Assembly: GCA_052384575.1 (NCBI GenBank)
Contig: JBQSUQ010000016.1
DNA from: JBQSUQ01 sp052384575
GTDB lineage: Bacteria > Pseudomonadota > Gammaproteobacteria > Enterobacterales > Pasteurellaceae
Strand: one strand, 5' to 3'
DNA: 64,000 bases
Shown here: in pieces, positions 1-7,030 of the stretch
How positions within the stretch are numbered: position 1 is the first letter of the stretch
Layout of the letters: the number at the start of each line of letters is the position of its first letter
Position numbers and translations under genes: made by a program
Notes under the pieces: generated by a model
What the model was told of the DNA's origin: nothing
Databases searched by the model: none
Seen by the model: only the letters and a program-made list of their open reading frames with translations

Positions 1-127
1 GCTTGATGTCGCGCACTTTGGCTCGGCGTACATTCAACTCAGTAATTTCTTTGCCTTCGCCGTCACGAATAGGGAAAAGCAATTTAATTTTGCGATAGAG
101 ATTAATTTCTTTGGTTAGTTCAGACAT
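1..127 (-). CDS. Phage tail assembly protein, gpE/gp41-like (partial)
   Basis: Only the first 42 codons are in the window, starting at the ATG at 127; the rest runs off the left edge. The N-terminus (MSELTKEINLYRKIKLLFP) resembles the P2 gpE / Mu gp41 tail assembly family, small cytoplasmic proteins that assist tape-measure and tail assembly and are often made in two forms by frameshifting; the frameshift region would be outside the window. The Shine-Dalgarno AAGGAG lies in the 3' arm of a strong hairpin at 134-167, so initiation may be structure-controlled. It follows the tail tube gene, as in P2-type tails. Confidence 0.75.
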   Translation of the reverse strand, partial: MSELTKEINLYRKIKLLFPIRDGEGKEITELNVRRAKVRDIK

Positions 128-133
128 AAAAAA

Positions 134-167
134 ACTCCTTAGTGGTTGTTAGATTTCACTAAGGAGT
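134..167 (-). terminator. Terminator-like hairpin containing the gpE ribosome binding site
   Basis: Perfect 11 bp inverted repeat (157-167 with 134-144, loop 12 nt). On the minus strand it is followed by six T and then directly by the ATG of the tail assembly gene. It therefore looks like an intrinsic terminator whose 3' arm holds the AAGGAG ribosome binding site. It would reduce expression downstream of the abundant tail tube gene. Confidence 0.7.
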
Positions 168-211
168 TTAATTAAATTGCGGTTAAATTGATTTTAAACC
201 AGTTTAAAGAT

Positions 212-730
212 TTACTGACCAATATTGGTGCGGTATTTACGCAATACATCTTCGCCATTAACGCGCAGGATATTAGCAAACGCATCATAGAACAAGATTT
301 CTTTACCATCCACCATTTGCTTAATAGAATGGATTTGGAAACTGTCTTGATGTTCGGTTGCCTCTTTATTTTTTAGGCTACCACCTGTGGTTTTATTAAA
401 ACTCACATTCATTACCGTAACCATTGGCACTTCAGCTTCCAATCCACGCGAACTGAAGACCTGCAAGTTGGACCGCGCCATTAATTGCACGTTTTTAAAC
501 GGATTATAAGCACGTGCGCGCACTTCAGGATAAAAGCTATCCCAAGTAACCTCACCTTCTAAGGCGTTCATGCCAGCTGGCAATTTAATTGTACCAATAA
601 GCCCCAAACCTTTATGTTCAATTTGTTCGAATTCAATGTCTGGCAACTTGAACTCTTTGGCTTTACCCAGTAAGGAGTTGCCATCCATATAAACATTGGC
701 GTTGACGATTTGATTAATTGTAGTACTCAT
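212..730 (-). CDS. Phage major tail tube protein (P2 FII-like)
   Basis: A 172-residue protein resembling the P2 FII major tail tube family, which forms the inner tube of contractile tails. It follows the sheath gene by 9 bp, the sheath-tube order of P2-like phages. Mu itself uses an unrelated-looking gpM, so the tail module here is P2-type grafted to a Mu-type head. No signal peptide or membrane segment is visible. A strong hairpin (134-167) follows the gene, consistent with punctuation after a highly expressed structural gene. Family assignment rests on overall similarity and position. Confidence 0.8.
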   Translation of the reverse strand: MSTTINQIVNANVYMDGNSLLGKAKEFKLPDIEFEQIEHKGLGLIGTIKLPAGMNALEGEVTWDSFYPEVRARAYNPFKNVQLMARSNLQVFSSRGLEAEVPMVTVMNVSFNKTTGGSLKNKEATEHQDSFQIHSIKQMVDGKEILFYDAFANILRVNGEDVLRKYRTNIGQ

Positions 731-739
731 TTATCACTC

Positions 740-2125
740 CTATTTTTGTGATACCAAATTGACCAGATATTTACGGGTCATCACCGATTTATTGGTAATG
801 CGCTCCCCAGGGATTTTTGGGGTGTAGTCATAAACCAACGGGATTTGTCCCTCACTAAAGGCATTGACGAGATCATATTCATGGTCAAGTCCGACACTAT
901 AACCCACCAACGATTTTTGCGAACGCAGGAAGGTATCCAAGGTTTCGATAAAACTATCAATTAAGGCATCATCAATCGGTTTATCAATATATTGCAATTC
1001 GGCTTGACGAATACTTTCGTCGATAATATCACCTGTGCGTGATGCCACCTCAAAATTGCTAATATGAGTGACCGTTGGGTAATTAGATGAACGGTTACCC
1101 CATAAACGAAAACCTGTACCAAAACTATTGAAGATGGTCGTAATACCCACTGCGTTTAGGTTATTAGTTTCCGACTGGATATCATCCACGCGAGCAGTAA
1201 GCGGTAATTCCATACCAATAACACCACGTAATTCGTGGTTAGACGTACTAAACCAGTAGCCTTTTTCCACATCCACCCACATACGCAATCCTGCCGCATG
1301 TGTGGCTAAGCTTTCTAAGCTATTGGTCGAGCCAATGGCATAAGGGAAGAAATGACGCACATTTTCATTGCTTGCTGCAGCGTTAATTGTGCCTTGAGGT
1401 CCTCGTCCTTGAATTGCTTTAGAAAGGCTTGTGCCTTTCGGGAGTTGAATATAGGCTTTAGCATGCAATTGGTCAGCCAAGGTCGCCAAGGCGGCAGCGC
1501 AGCTTGCTGTTTTATCGAACTCAGGGCAAATAAGGATTTTGGCATCAGCACCGTAAAGGTTAAAACCATCACGCAATAATTCAAAACCTTTGCGTTTGCC
1601 AGTTAAGCTATCTACACCGCCTTTGATGTCATCTTCGGTAACACGCGATGGGTCGGCATAATCATAATTTGCAGTGAGATTAGTTTGTGCAGCACTTAGG
1701 GTGATTTCGCCTGTTTCAAGGTTGACGCGATAATCCGCCCCCTCATTTAAGCTGCCTGAATTGCTGCTTAGGGTTAAATTAATCAAGCCTTGTTTGCTAG
1801 TACGCGCAGTCAATGTGGCACTATCGACAGTTAATTCTTCGCTCGCAATCGTGCTTTTATGCTTTGTTGGATCAAGTACATTAACTACATATACACGCCC
1901 AGCCGCATAACGCGCTAAAATATCGAAGGCATCAGGCAAGGTAAACCCTTGTCCTAAAATCGTACCAAATTGTGCAAAGTCCTTGCGCGTCATACAAGGG
2001 GTTAACTCATTGACAACACCTTTCGGGGCAGTACCTACAATACCGATAATGGCACTGTCAACGACACGTACAGGGACAGATCCACCGTTGACGCGATGGG
2101 TTTCAGAACCATGATGAAATGGCAT
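740..2125 (-). CDS. Phage tail sheath protein (P2 FI-like)
   Basis: A 461-residue contractile tail sheath subunit. The N-terminus contains the sheath-type segment IIGIVGTAPKG near residues 26-36, and the C-terminal region (NFEVASRTGDIIDESIRQAE, then RKYLVNLVSQK at the end) matches the conserved sheath C-terminal domain. Length is somewhat greater than P2 FI (about 396), through an insertion around residues 90-170. It follows gp37 by 15 bp; I see no gp38-like small gene between them as Mu has. Sheath subunits polymerise around the tube and contract at infection. Confidence 0.85.
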   Translation of the reverse strand: MPFHHGSETHRVNGGSVPVRVVDSAIIGIVGTAPKGVVNELTPCMTRKDFAQFGTILGQGFTLPDAFDILARYAAGRVYVVNVLDPTKHKSTIASEELTVDSATLTARTSKQGLINLTLSSNSGSLNEGADYRVNLETGEITLSAAQTNLTANYDYADPSRVTEDDIKGGVDSLTGKRKGFELLRDGFNLYGADAKILICPEFDKTASCAAALATLADQLHAKAYIQLPKGTSLSKAIQGRGPQGTINAAASNENVRHFFPYAIGSTNSLESLATHAAGLRMWVDVEKGYWFSTSNHELRGVIGMELPLTARVDDIQSETNNLNAVGITTIFNSFGTGFRLWGNRSSNYPTVTHISNFEVASRTGDIIDESIRQAELQYIDKPIDDALIDSFIETLDTFLRSQKSLVGYSVGLDHEYDLVNAFSEGQIPLVYDYTPKIPGERITNKSVMTRKYLVNLVSQK

Positions 2126-2140
2126 ACATTTCTCCTCTTA

Positions 2141-2641
2141 TTACTCTTTTTTTAACATTAAATCGGGACGTACAGGTTGATCTTTACGACGTAAGTGTAC
2201 AGAGACAAACTTAGGTAGATCAGGCACAGTAATTTGTTGCACCTGCCAAGTTTCCGTTCGCACGATGAGTTGATATTGCCAAAGACCATCTGCTTCGCCT
2301 GCAAATTCCTCGCTGACGAGTTGGCATGCAGTACAATTTGTAGGGCAAAATCCCACTATTTTTAACCGCACTTTGTCGAGGATATCTAAAGCACCACTGT
2401 CATCATGTTGACTACGCGCAATCACTGTAAGGGCAATATGCACAAGACGGTGTTGTTGGACAATGTCCACGCTATCTAAGCTTTCAAACTTCGAGCCTGC
2501 GTATTGCACCAAAATCGCACCTAGTTCGTCTTTGAGGTAGTAACTCGCTACATCTTCAGGAAAAAGCTCTACCGCAAAACGCTCTACCTGCTCAAGCAAA
2601 TGGTCACGAATACTGGTTAAAATAGGCAAGGTTGCTGACAT
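2141..2641 (-). CDS. Mu gp37-like tail/neck protein
   Basis: A 166-residue protein in the position of Mu gp37, between the gp36-like and sheath genes; it abuts gp36 with no gap. The family is associated with the head-tail connection and tail terminator region of Mu-like phages, but the biochemical role is not established from this sequence. It has a cysteine cluster (CPTNCTAC, about residues 99-106), which could bind metal or simply be structural. No membrane segments. The assignment rests mainly on synteny plus overall resemblance. Confidence 0.65.
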   Translation of the reverse strand: MSATLPILTSIRDHLLEQVERFAVELFPEDVASYYLKDELGAILVQYAGSKFESLDSVDIVQQHRLVHIALTVIARSQHDDSGALDILDKVRLKIVGFCPTNCTACQLVSEEFAGEADGLWQYQLIVRTETWQVQQITVPDLPKFVSVHLRRKDQPVRPDLMLKKE

Positions 2642-3073
2642 TTAATACCCCGACAAATCAAGCTTTTCTGCGCCACGCACTTGGAACTTCGCCACTGCTG
2701 GCAAACTATCATCTGTGGCGCTTAATTCAATTAACCCTAGATGTAATTTGCCATTTTGGATACGTTCTAAATCTTTTAAGGCTTGGTTATAGGTTTCCTT
2801 CACATTGTCAGGAAATCCCTTGCCTTCTGGGCGACGCGAGTAAAGCCAATAACGAGCCAGTTGCAAACAGATATTACGCACAATAGTCGGTACTTGACTT
2901 AATGGGGTGATATAGCGTGAGCGTAAGTAGCCATCTACTATTTCAGTTGCATGTAAACAGGCTTTTTCTAACACTTGCTGATTAACATCCGTTGCACGAG
3001 AGCTATCATTTGATAATTCAATCAAACTGCGCTCACTTAGCACCTCATTTAAATCTTGTACCGATATGTACAT
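2642..3073 (-). CDS. Mu gp36-like head completion protein (DUF1320)
   Basis: A 143-residue protein beginning MYISVQDLNEVLSERSLIEL, the typical start of the DUF1320 / Mu gp36 family. These proteins are helical adaptors thought to act at the head-tail joining site. The helical segment EKACLHATEIVDGYLRSRY is the conserved core. The start overlaps the stop of the gp35-like gene by 1 bp (TAATG-type overlap), and its stop abuts gp37, indicating translational coupling in the late operon. Confidence 0.75.
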   Translation of the reverse strand: MYISVQDLNEVLSERSLIELSNDSSRATDVNQQVLEKACLHATEIVDGYLRSRYITPLSQVPTIVRNICLQLARYWLYSRRPEGKGFPDNVKETYNQALKDLERIQNGKLHLGLIELSATDDSLPAVAKFQVRGAEKLDLSGY

Positions 3074-3363
3074 TATTTATCGTCTCCGTTATGTTCAGCT
3101 TTTTTTGCTGCCTCTTTTGCAGCTTTAGCCTCTGCTTTCTTAGCAGCTGTTTCTGCAGCTAAACGTGCTTTTTCGGCATTATCTTCAGCAGTCTTACGTT
3201 CTGCCGCTTGTTTTTCGACTTCGCTTTTATCTAGCTCAATATAGAGAGATAAGTTTTCTGCTTCGTCATCAGTCAGTTCAATTTTATTGCCTTGTTCATA
3301 ACGTTTCCCGTTATGCAAAATCGCCGTACTTGCCACGACTAAATAAGCCAGTTTTTGTTCCAT
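3073..3363 (-). CDS. Mu gp35-like small head-associated protein
   Basis: A 96-residue protein with two parts. Residues 1-45 are a small globular segment; from about residue 46 to the end it is an Ala/Lys/Glu-rich stretch that should form a charged helix or coiled coil. Position after the major capsid gene corresponds to Mu gp35, and similar proteins occur in Haemophilus Mu-like prophages (HI1506-related). Function is unknown; a capsid accessory role is plausible from position only. The ribosome binding site AGGAG precedes the ATG at 3363. Confidence 0.6.
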   Translation of the reverse strand: MEQKLAYLVVASTAILHNGKRYEQGNKIELTDDEAENLSLYIELDKSEVEKQAAERKTAEDNAEKARLAAETAAKKAEAKAAKEAAKKAEHNGDDK

Positions 3364-3396
3364 TGTTTTTCTCCTAATGAAATTCTTTTACAAAAT

Positions 3397-3439
3397 ACAC
3401 CGCATTTAATGGGTGTTTAAGCAAGGTTAAATGCGGTGT
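3397..3439 (-). terminator. Long hairpin after the capsid gene
   Basis: A perfect 13 bp inverted repeat (3397-3409 with 3427-3439, 17 nt loop) lies between the capsid stop and the gp35 start. It resembles a mutated pair of uptake sequence cores (ATGCGGT). Read on the minus strand it is followed by ATTTTG, a weak T-tract, so it may be a partial terminator or an mRNA 3'-end stabiliser for the capsid transcript. Confidence 0.55.
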
Positions 3440-3450
3440 TAATGATGGAG

Positions 3451-4386
3451 TTATGCACTTATGCATTTTTTAATTAAGTAACCTGCAGAAGCACCCACAA
3501 GATGTGGCTTATGAATATCTGTAGTGCGGATCACCTCAATTTTGCCCCCATTTTCATGGTACTTATCGACAAACAACCCTTTATGACGACGTACAGTGTA
3601 GCCATAAGATGGTTCATAGACAGTGCCTTTGCTACCTTTAGCTCGCGTTGGTACATAAGCAAGCACGACAGCATCAGACCAAATATCTTTCAGTTGACTG
3701 CTTTGCTCATAAACCGCTTCACCAATTTTTACTTCTTCAATGCCAATTAATTTAGCAAAGACTTCAGGTGTGATAATCGCTACTTGAGAATATTTTAGTT
3801 TTTCAATGACTTTTGGGTGGTCTTTTAGAACTTCCCATACATCACCAGCAATCACACATACATTCGGTTTGCGACCAATAGAACGTTTGATTGCGCGGAT
3901 ACCTGTATCGAAGATACCGAAAATATCTGCTGTATCAGAGGTGAATTTGGATGTACCACTTAATACTACTTTGTTTGTCGTAGCATATTTGCTTTCATCG
4001 AGGGCAAGGGCTGCTATTTCTTTTTCACGCCCAAGGGCAATCACATCTTGAGTCGTGTTGAGAGCAAATTGGCGTAAAGAGAAAATTGCCTCATTTTCTT
4101 CGCGGTAGTCGATGGCATATTCCACATCATGCTCTTCTAACGCAACATCAATTGCTGTGATGTCTTCTGGGTCAAGACGGTTGGATGCACCACGTAATGT
4201 ACGCACTGTACTTGGTAAGCGGAATGCAAGGCGACCAAATTGCGGAATTTTGCCCGCTTCTTTTTCAATTTCGACGGTCGGCATTAAAAATTCGCCGACG
4301 AGTTCATTGTTGTGGTATCCCTGTGCCAGATTGGTTAAAACAGGGTCTTGAACGCGTAATTTTTGCAAATTATGTGCTGTGCTCAT
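3451..4386 (-). CDS. Phage major capsid (head) protein, Mu gpT-like
   Basis: A 311-residue protein at the Mu gpT position, directly after the protease/scaffold gene. Length (Mu gpT is 305) and the beta-rich C-terminal half agree with an HK97-fold major head subunit. It forms the icosahedral shell with the internal scaffold encoded upstream, which the gpI-type protease would remove during maturation. A strong ribosome binding site (AAGGAGTAACTT before ATG) and the punctuating hairpin at 3397-3439 are consistent with high expression. Confidence 0.85.
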   Translation of the reverse strand: MSTAHNLQKLRVQDPVLTNLAQGYHNNELVGEFLMPTVEIEKEAGKIPQFGRLAFRLPSTVRTLRGASNRLDPEDITAIDVALEEHDVEYAIDYREENEAIFSLRQFALNTTQDVIALGREKEIAALALDESKYATTNKVVLSGTSKFTSDTADIFGIFDTGIRAIKRSIGRKPNVCVIAGDVWEVLKDHPKVIEKLKYSQVAIITPEVFAKLIGIEEVKIGEAVYEQSSQLKDIWSDAVVLAYVPTRAKGSKGTVYEPSYGYTVRRHKGLFVDKYHENGGKIEVIRTTDIHKPHLVGASAGYLIKKCISA

Positions 4387-4397
4387 TAAGTTACTCC

Positions 4398-4835
4398 TTA
4401 TTGGTAAATTGCGTTGAAGGCAGTTGCATAATCGACGTTATGCGTTTTCATATATGCACGAACTTTCTGATCTGCTTCAATGGAGGCTGGATCAGTGCCT
4501 TCGGCATATTCCACGCTGTCATCTTGTGGCTCTACCGCATTTTCTTTGGTTGCCACTTCGTTAAATTCCACCGACTTTGGCAACTCAGTTAAAAAGGTTT
4601 TTAACTGTGTTTTAAAATCCGCTTCACCAAATTCAGGGGCATCAAAATCAGTATTCAGTAATGCAATAGCTGCATCTTTCTGTTTTGGTGTAAGTTTTCC
4701 TGTGGCGACTAAGTTTTCAGCAAATTCAGCATTTGCTGTTGCTTCGGCTGCTTTTTTAGCTTCGGCTTGCTCGGCTTTTAGGCGTGCATTTTCGGCTTCT
4801 AGCTCAGCCATTTTTTGTTGATCTTCAGGCGACAT
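4398..4835 (-). CDS. Nested capsid scaffold protein (Mu gpZ-like) by internal start
   Basis: An internal ATG at 4835, in frame with the protease gene at codon 226, is preceded by AAGGAG with a 5 nt spacer, a much better ribosome binding site than chance would give inside a gene. It would yield a 145-residue protein made of the coiled-coil scaffold region plus the C-terminal tail. Mu makes gpZ in this way from gene I, so I infer a separate scaffold product that co-assembles with the capsid protein and is later degraded. Confidence 0.75.
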   Translation of the reverse strand: MSPEDQQKMAELEAENARLKAEQAEAKKAAEATANAEFAENLVATGKLTPKQKDAAIALLNTDFDAPEFGEADFKTQLKTFLTELPKSVEFNEVATKENAVEPQDDSVEYAEGTDPASIEADQKVRAYMKTHNVDYATAFNAIYQ

Positions 4836-5510
4836 AGTTTCTCCTTGTGGCTTGTCATCTTCAGGGGTTAAAAATGGTTCATTAAAGTGCGGTACAATTT
4901 CGGCACTATTGGTCTGTTTTAAATCTTCACGTATGGCTTCATTATGCAAATCCTGTACTTGCCAGCTCGGCAGTACGCGGTCAGTTTCTTCCAAGCCAAA
5001 TTTCTCAATAAAAAAATCCCGCATACGTGACCAAAGGTTTGCATTTGCCCATAAACTTAATTCGCCAAATTCAACAACATCCTCTTGGCTATCATTAAAT
5101 ACAGGATCTTTTAAACCTTTAACTGCGGGTGGCATGGCACCTAAAAAGCCGACATGACGTAAGTAATAACCTTCAGGTTTTGGATTGCTATCTGATTTAG
5201 GCAAATAAAACGCGGCTGAAATTTTTTTAAACTTGCCTGAGCGCACAAGCTCAGCAAATTCCGCATCCACTCCTTTTGGTTTGGCTTTTAAGGTATCGCC
5301 ATCCAGTTCAAGATATTCAATCCAACCGTAAGCTGGGGCATCTAATTTGGGGTGACCAACAACCATTGGCGCTTCGTGAAATTCAGGTGTGTAGTTATCA
5401 ACGACCAACTGCAGATCATCTCTGGAGATGTTGAATGTTTTGCCATTGGCAGACTTGTGTTCGCCTGCTCGGAAAATTTCGATCAGTTCCACGCTTACTC
5501 CTATAAGCAA
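4398..5510 (-). CDS. Phage head maturation protease with C-terminal scaffold (Mu gpI-like)
   Basis: A 370-residue protein. The N-terminal half (to about 190) is the Mu gpI-type protease domain, with MVVGHPKLDAPAYGWIEYL around residues 48-66. The segment from about 225 onward is a Glu/Ala/Lys-rich coiled coil (MAELEAENARLKAEQAEAKK) typical of capsid scaffolds. In Mu, gene I encodes both full-length protease-scaffold and, by internal initiation, the scaffold gpZ alone; the same organisation is visible here at ATG 4835. The protease cuts scaffold and capsid during prohead maturation. A 240 bp gap with terminator separates it from gp31. Confidence 0.85.
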   Translation of the reverse strand: MLIGVSVELIEIFRAGEHKSANGKTFNISRDDLQLVVDNYTPEFHEAPMVVGHPKLDAPAYGWIEYLELDGDTLKAKPKGVDAEFAELVRSGKFKKISAAFYLPKSDSNPKPEGYYLRHVGFLGAMPPAVKGLKDPVFNDSQEDVVEFGELSLWANANLWSRMRDFFIEKFGLEETDRVLPSWQVQDLHNEAIREDLKQTNSAEIVPHFNEPFLTPEDDKPQGETMSPEDQQKMAELEAENARLKAEQAEAKKAAEATANAEFAENLVATGKLTPKQKDAAIALLNTDFDAPEFGEADFKTQLKTFLTELPKSVEFNEVATKENAVEPQDDSVEYAEGTDPASIEADQKVRAYMKTHNVDYATAFNAIYQ

Positions 5511-5629
5511 TTCGCTTTAATAAGGTTTAGCGTAGCGAAAAAATGATGAGAATAATTTTAAAGCACTTTAAAGATTAGTCTGTTTCTTTACTGCTTTTTA
5601 AAATTCCAGTTAAAGTGGAAAGTGGGATA

Positions 5630-5668
5630 GCGTTAAAATGGCGTTAAAATGGATTAAATGGCGTTTAA
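5630..5668. repeat. Tandem 11 bp repeats in late-operon gap
   Basis: Within the 240 bp gap between the protease and gp31 genes, GCGTTAAAATG occurs twice head to tail, followed by a shortened copy (GATTAAATG) and GCGTTTAAA. Similar TTTAAA-rich spacing appears at 168-205 and 13488-13545, next to other late genes. They could be protein-binding sites or an old promoter region; I cannot assign a function. Confidence 0.5.
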
Positions 5669-5704
5669 ATTTTTTTAGATGATAAATTGTATATCTAAAA
5701 CAAC

Positions 5705-5735
5705 ATAACGCCACTGAGAGCGATTGTGGCGTTAT
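5705..5735. terminator. Intrinsic terminator between gp31 and the protease gene
   Basis: Perfect 10 bp stem (5705-5714 with 5726-5735, 11 nt loop). The T-tract (TTTTAAT) is better on the plus strand; on the minus strand, the direction of the late genes, the following bases are GTTGTTTT. It may act in both directions and separates the head-assembly genes from the protease/capsid block. Confidence 0.6.
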
Positions 5736-5750
5736 TTTAATAATTATTCA

Positions 5751-6215
5751 TTAGCGCACAAGTTGATTAATTTGTTGTTGCAAAAGTGCGGTGGCTTTTT
5801 GTAATAATTTCTCGCCATCTTGTTGATTAACGCCAAGCCAAGGACGTGCAGGAATAGTTACTTTATGTCCTCGTCCTGCTTTACCACCAAATTGGTGCAG
5901 TCGTGCGTATGGCATTTCCGAACCAAACTCTACACCGCGATCATCAAAATTATAAGCCAGCCGATCAGCAAGATTACCATCTTGGCGCAAAATTTTACGG
6001 CTTTTACCGCGTTTTGCTTTGGCAACCAATGTTTTTGGCGCAAGTGGCTGCCATTTTTTGCCATCAGGATCAACTTCTAACTTAAAGCGTTCAGTGTGGA
6101 TTTTCTTTAAGGTTTCACCGAGTACACCGTAGAGCTTGCGAGGGTGTTTGAGTTGGTTGGCGATTTGTTGCAAGGATTGTGCTGCTTGCGTATCATTGAG
6201 GGTAATTTTTATCAT
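5751..6215 (-). CDS. Phage virion morphogenesis protein (Mu gpG/gp31-like)
   Basis: A 154-residue protein matching the phage virion morphogenesis family (Mu gpG, P2 gpS-like). Recognisable are the segments RFKLEVDPDGKKWQPLAP (about 43-60) and ARLHQFGGKAGRGHKVTIPA (about 104-123), ending in PRPWLG-type residues. The family acts in tail completion or head-tail joining. In Mu it follows gpF (MuF) directly; here about 800 bp of opposite-strand accessory DNA is inserted between them. Its start region lies back to back with the start of the plus-strand gene at 6229. Confidence 0.85.
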   Translation of the reverse strand: MIKITLNDTQAAQSLQQIANQLKHPRKLYGVLGETLKKIHTERFKLEVDPDGKKWQPLAPKTLVAKAKRGKSRKILRQDGNLADRLAYNFDDRGVEFGSEMPYARLHQFGGKAGRGHKVTIPARPWLGVNQQDGEKLLQKATALLQQQINQLVR

Positions 6216-6228
6216 TGGAGATTGCCTT

Positions 6229-6816
6229 ATGGTTTATGAGTTAAAAACAGAGCTGGGTTATCAAATTCGGTATTTTCAAGCTGATGATGAGCCTGCAATA
6301 GACATTGCTATACAACCTAAGTTTAATGGCTATCACTTAGAAGGGGACGAATGTACCGTATTTGATTTCTTAGCCCTATCTGAAGAAATGAACAATAATA
6401 CGAGCTATTATCCCATCACTTGTGAATGTGGAATGCCTGATGATGCCGCTATTTATTCTCCGCTTACTCAGACTGTTACAGAGTTTGAGATTTATTGGGA
6501 TATTCCTATCGCGGATTATCGTTGGACAGTCAGCCCCGAATACAGCGAGCTTGATGGCGTATTGCGTCTGATTTTTGATAAACAGCAATTTCAACAAACC
6601 GTGTTACAAATGAATACGGAGGCGCGATCCCTTGTTGAAAATGGCGTTGAAATAGCCACAATCAAACCTGAACAATTTATCAAACTTTACGGTAGCGGTG
6701 ATTATTTCTTGGACATTCTGCAAACAGCCGTTGTGGGTAATCCACTGATAACCCACGCGAAAGTTGGAGAACTTCATCCTTTCGGTGGTATAAGTGCCAC
6801 TAAAGTATTTGATTAA
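6229..6816 (+). CDS. Orphan acidic protein in late operon, possible immunity protein
   Basis: A 195-residue protein I do not recognise, encoded against the late operon between gp31 and MuF, the position of a moron or immunity gene. The start at 6229 is chosen because GGAG lies 8 nt upstream; a longer frame from 6136 would overlap gp31 and lacks a ribosome binding site. It is acidic, has no signal peptide or membrane segment, and contains ITCECGMPDDAAIY followed by FEIYWDIP (about residues 60-105). That Cys-x-Cys-Gly then Trp pattern is reminiscent of some small immunity-type proteins, but this is only a resemblance. Two tRNA-like elements follow on the same strand. Confidence 0.7.
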   Translation: MVYELKTELGYQIRYFQADDEPAIDIAIQPKFNGYHLEGDECTVFDFLALSEEMNNNTSYYPITCECGMPDDAAIYSPLTQTVTEFEIYWDIPIADYRWTVSPEYSELDGVLRLIFDKQQFQQTVLQMNTEARSLVENGVEIATIKPEQFIKLYGSGDYFLDILQTAVVGNPLITHAKVGELHPFGGISATKVFD

Positions 6817-6848
6817 AAAATCGTTTGGGCGTATAGTCTAGCTACAAA

Positions 6849-6929
6849 GCCTGCAATAATAGTTTCCTAATGGTAAAGGTCGTGGCTTAGTCCACTTTAT
6901 GCTGTTCGAATTCGACGTTTATTGCAGGC
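6849..6929 (+). ncRNA. tRNA-like element 1 (degenerate)
   Basis: An 11 bp perfect terminal stem (6849-6859 with 6919-6929) encloses a tRNA-like core: U8-A9-like TA, a D-loop-like CCTAATGGTAAAGG, a GTGG/CCAC stem with a six-base loop (6882-6895), and a T-loop-like TTCGAAT (6905-6911). Trimming the terminal stem to 7 bp leaves 73 nt, a normal tRNA length. However, the T-stem hardly pairs, the D-stem is about 3 bp, the anticodon loop is one base short, and CCA is not encoded. It is either a decayed tRNA or a deliberate mimic. Confidence 0.45.
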
Positions 6930-6944
6930 AATAGTCCTTAATAA

Positions 6945-7030
6945 AGTTTGTAACGATAGTTTCCTAGTTGGTAAAGGTTGTAGGCTAATAACCTACATTA
7001 TAAGGTTCGAGTCCTTCGTCGTTACAAACT
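6945..7030 (+). ncRNA. tRNA-like element 2, overlapping the MuF gene end
   Basis: A 12 bp perfect terminal stem (6945-6956 with 7019-7030) encloses a D-loop with AGTTGGTA, a 6 bp anticodon-like stem (6979-6984 with 6992-6997) with the seven-base loop CTAATAA, and a T-arm AAGG-TTCGAGT-CCTT (7002-7016). Read as a tRNA the anticodon would be AAT (Ile), unusual because bacteria normally use GAT. D-stem pairing is weak and CCA is not encoded. The 3' part overlaps the last codons of the MuF gene on the other strand. It shares the D-arm sequence with element 1, so the two look like diverged duplicates. Confidence 0.5.

Noticed and set aside
2126..2140. A Mu gp38-like small gene between gp37 and the sheath
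   Set aside because: Only 15 bp separate the two genes, so there is no room for it.
3056..3244. Plus-strand Ala/Ser-rich ORF opposite gp35
   Set aside because: Shadow of the Ala/Lys coiled coil on the other strand, without a ribosome binding site.
6849..7030. Calling the two elements ordinary tRNA genes
   Set aside because: D-stems are about 3 bp, element 1 has a six-base anticodon loop and an unpaired T-stem, neither encodes CCA, and terminal stems are too long. I list them as tRNA-like ncRNA instead.
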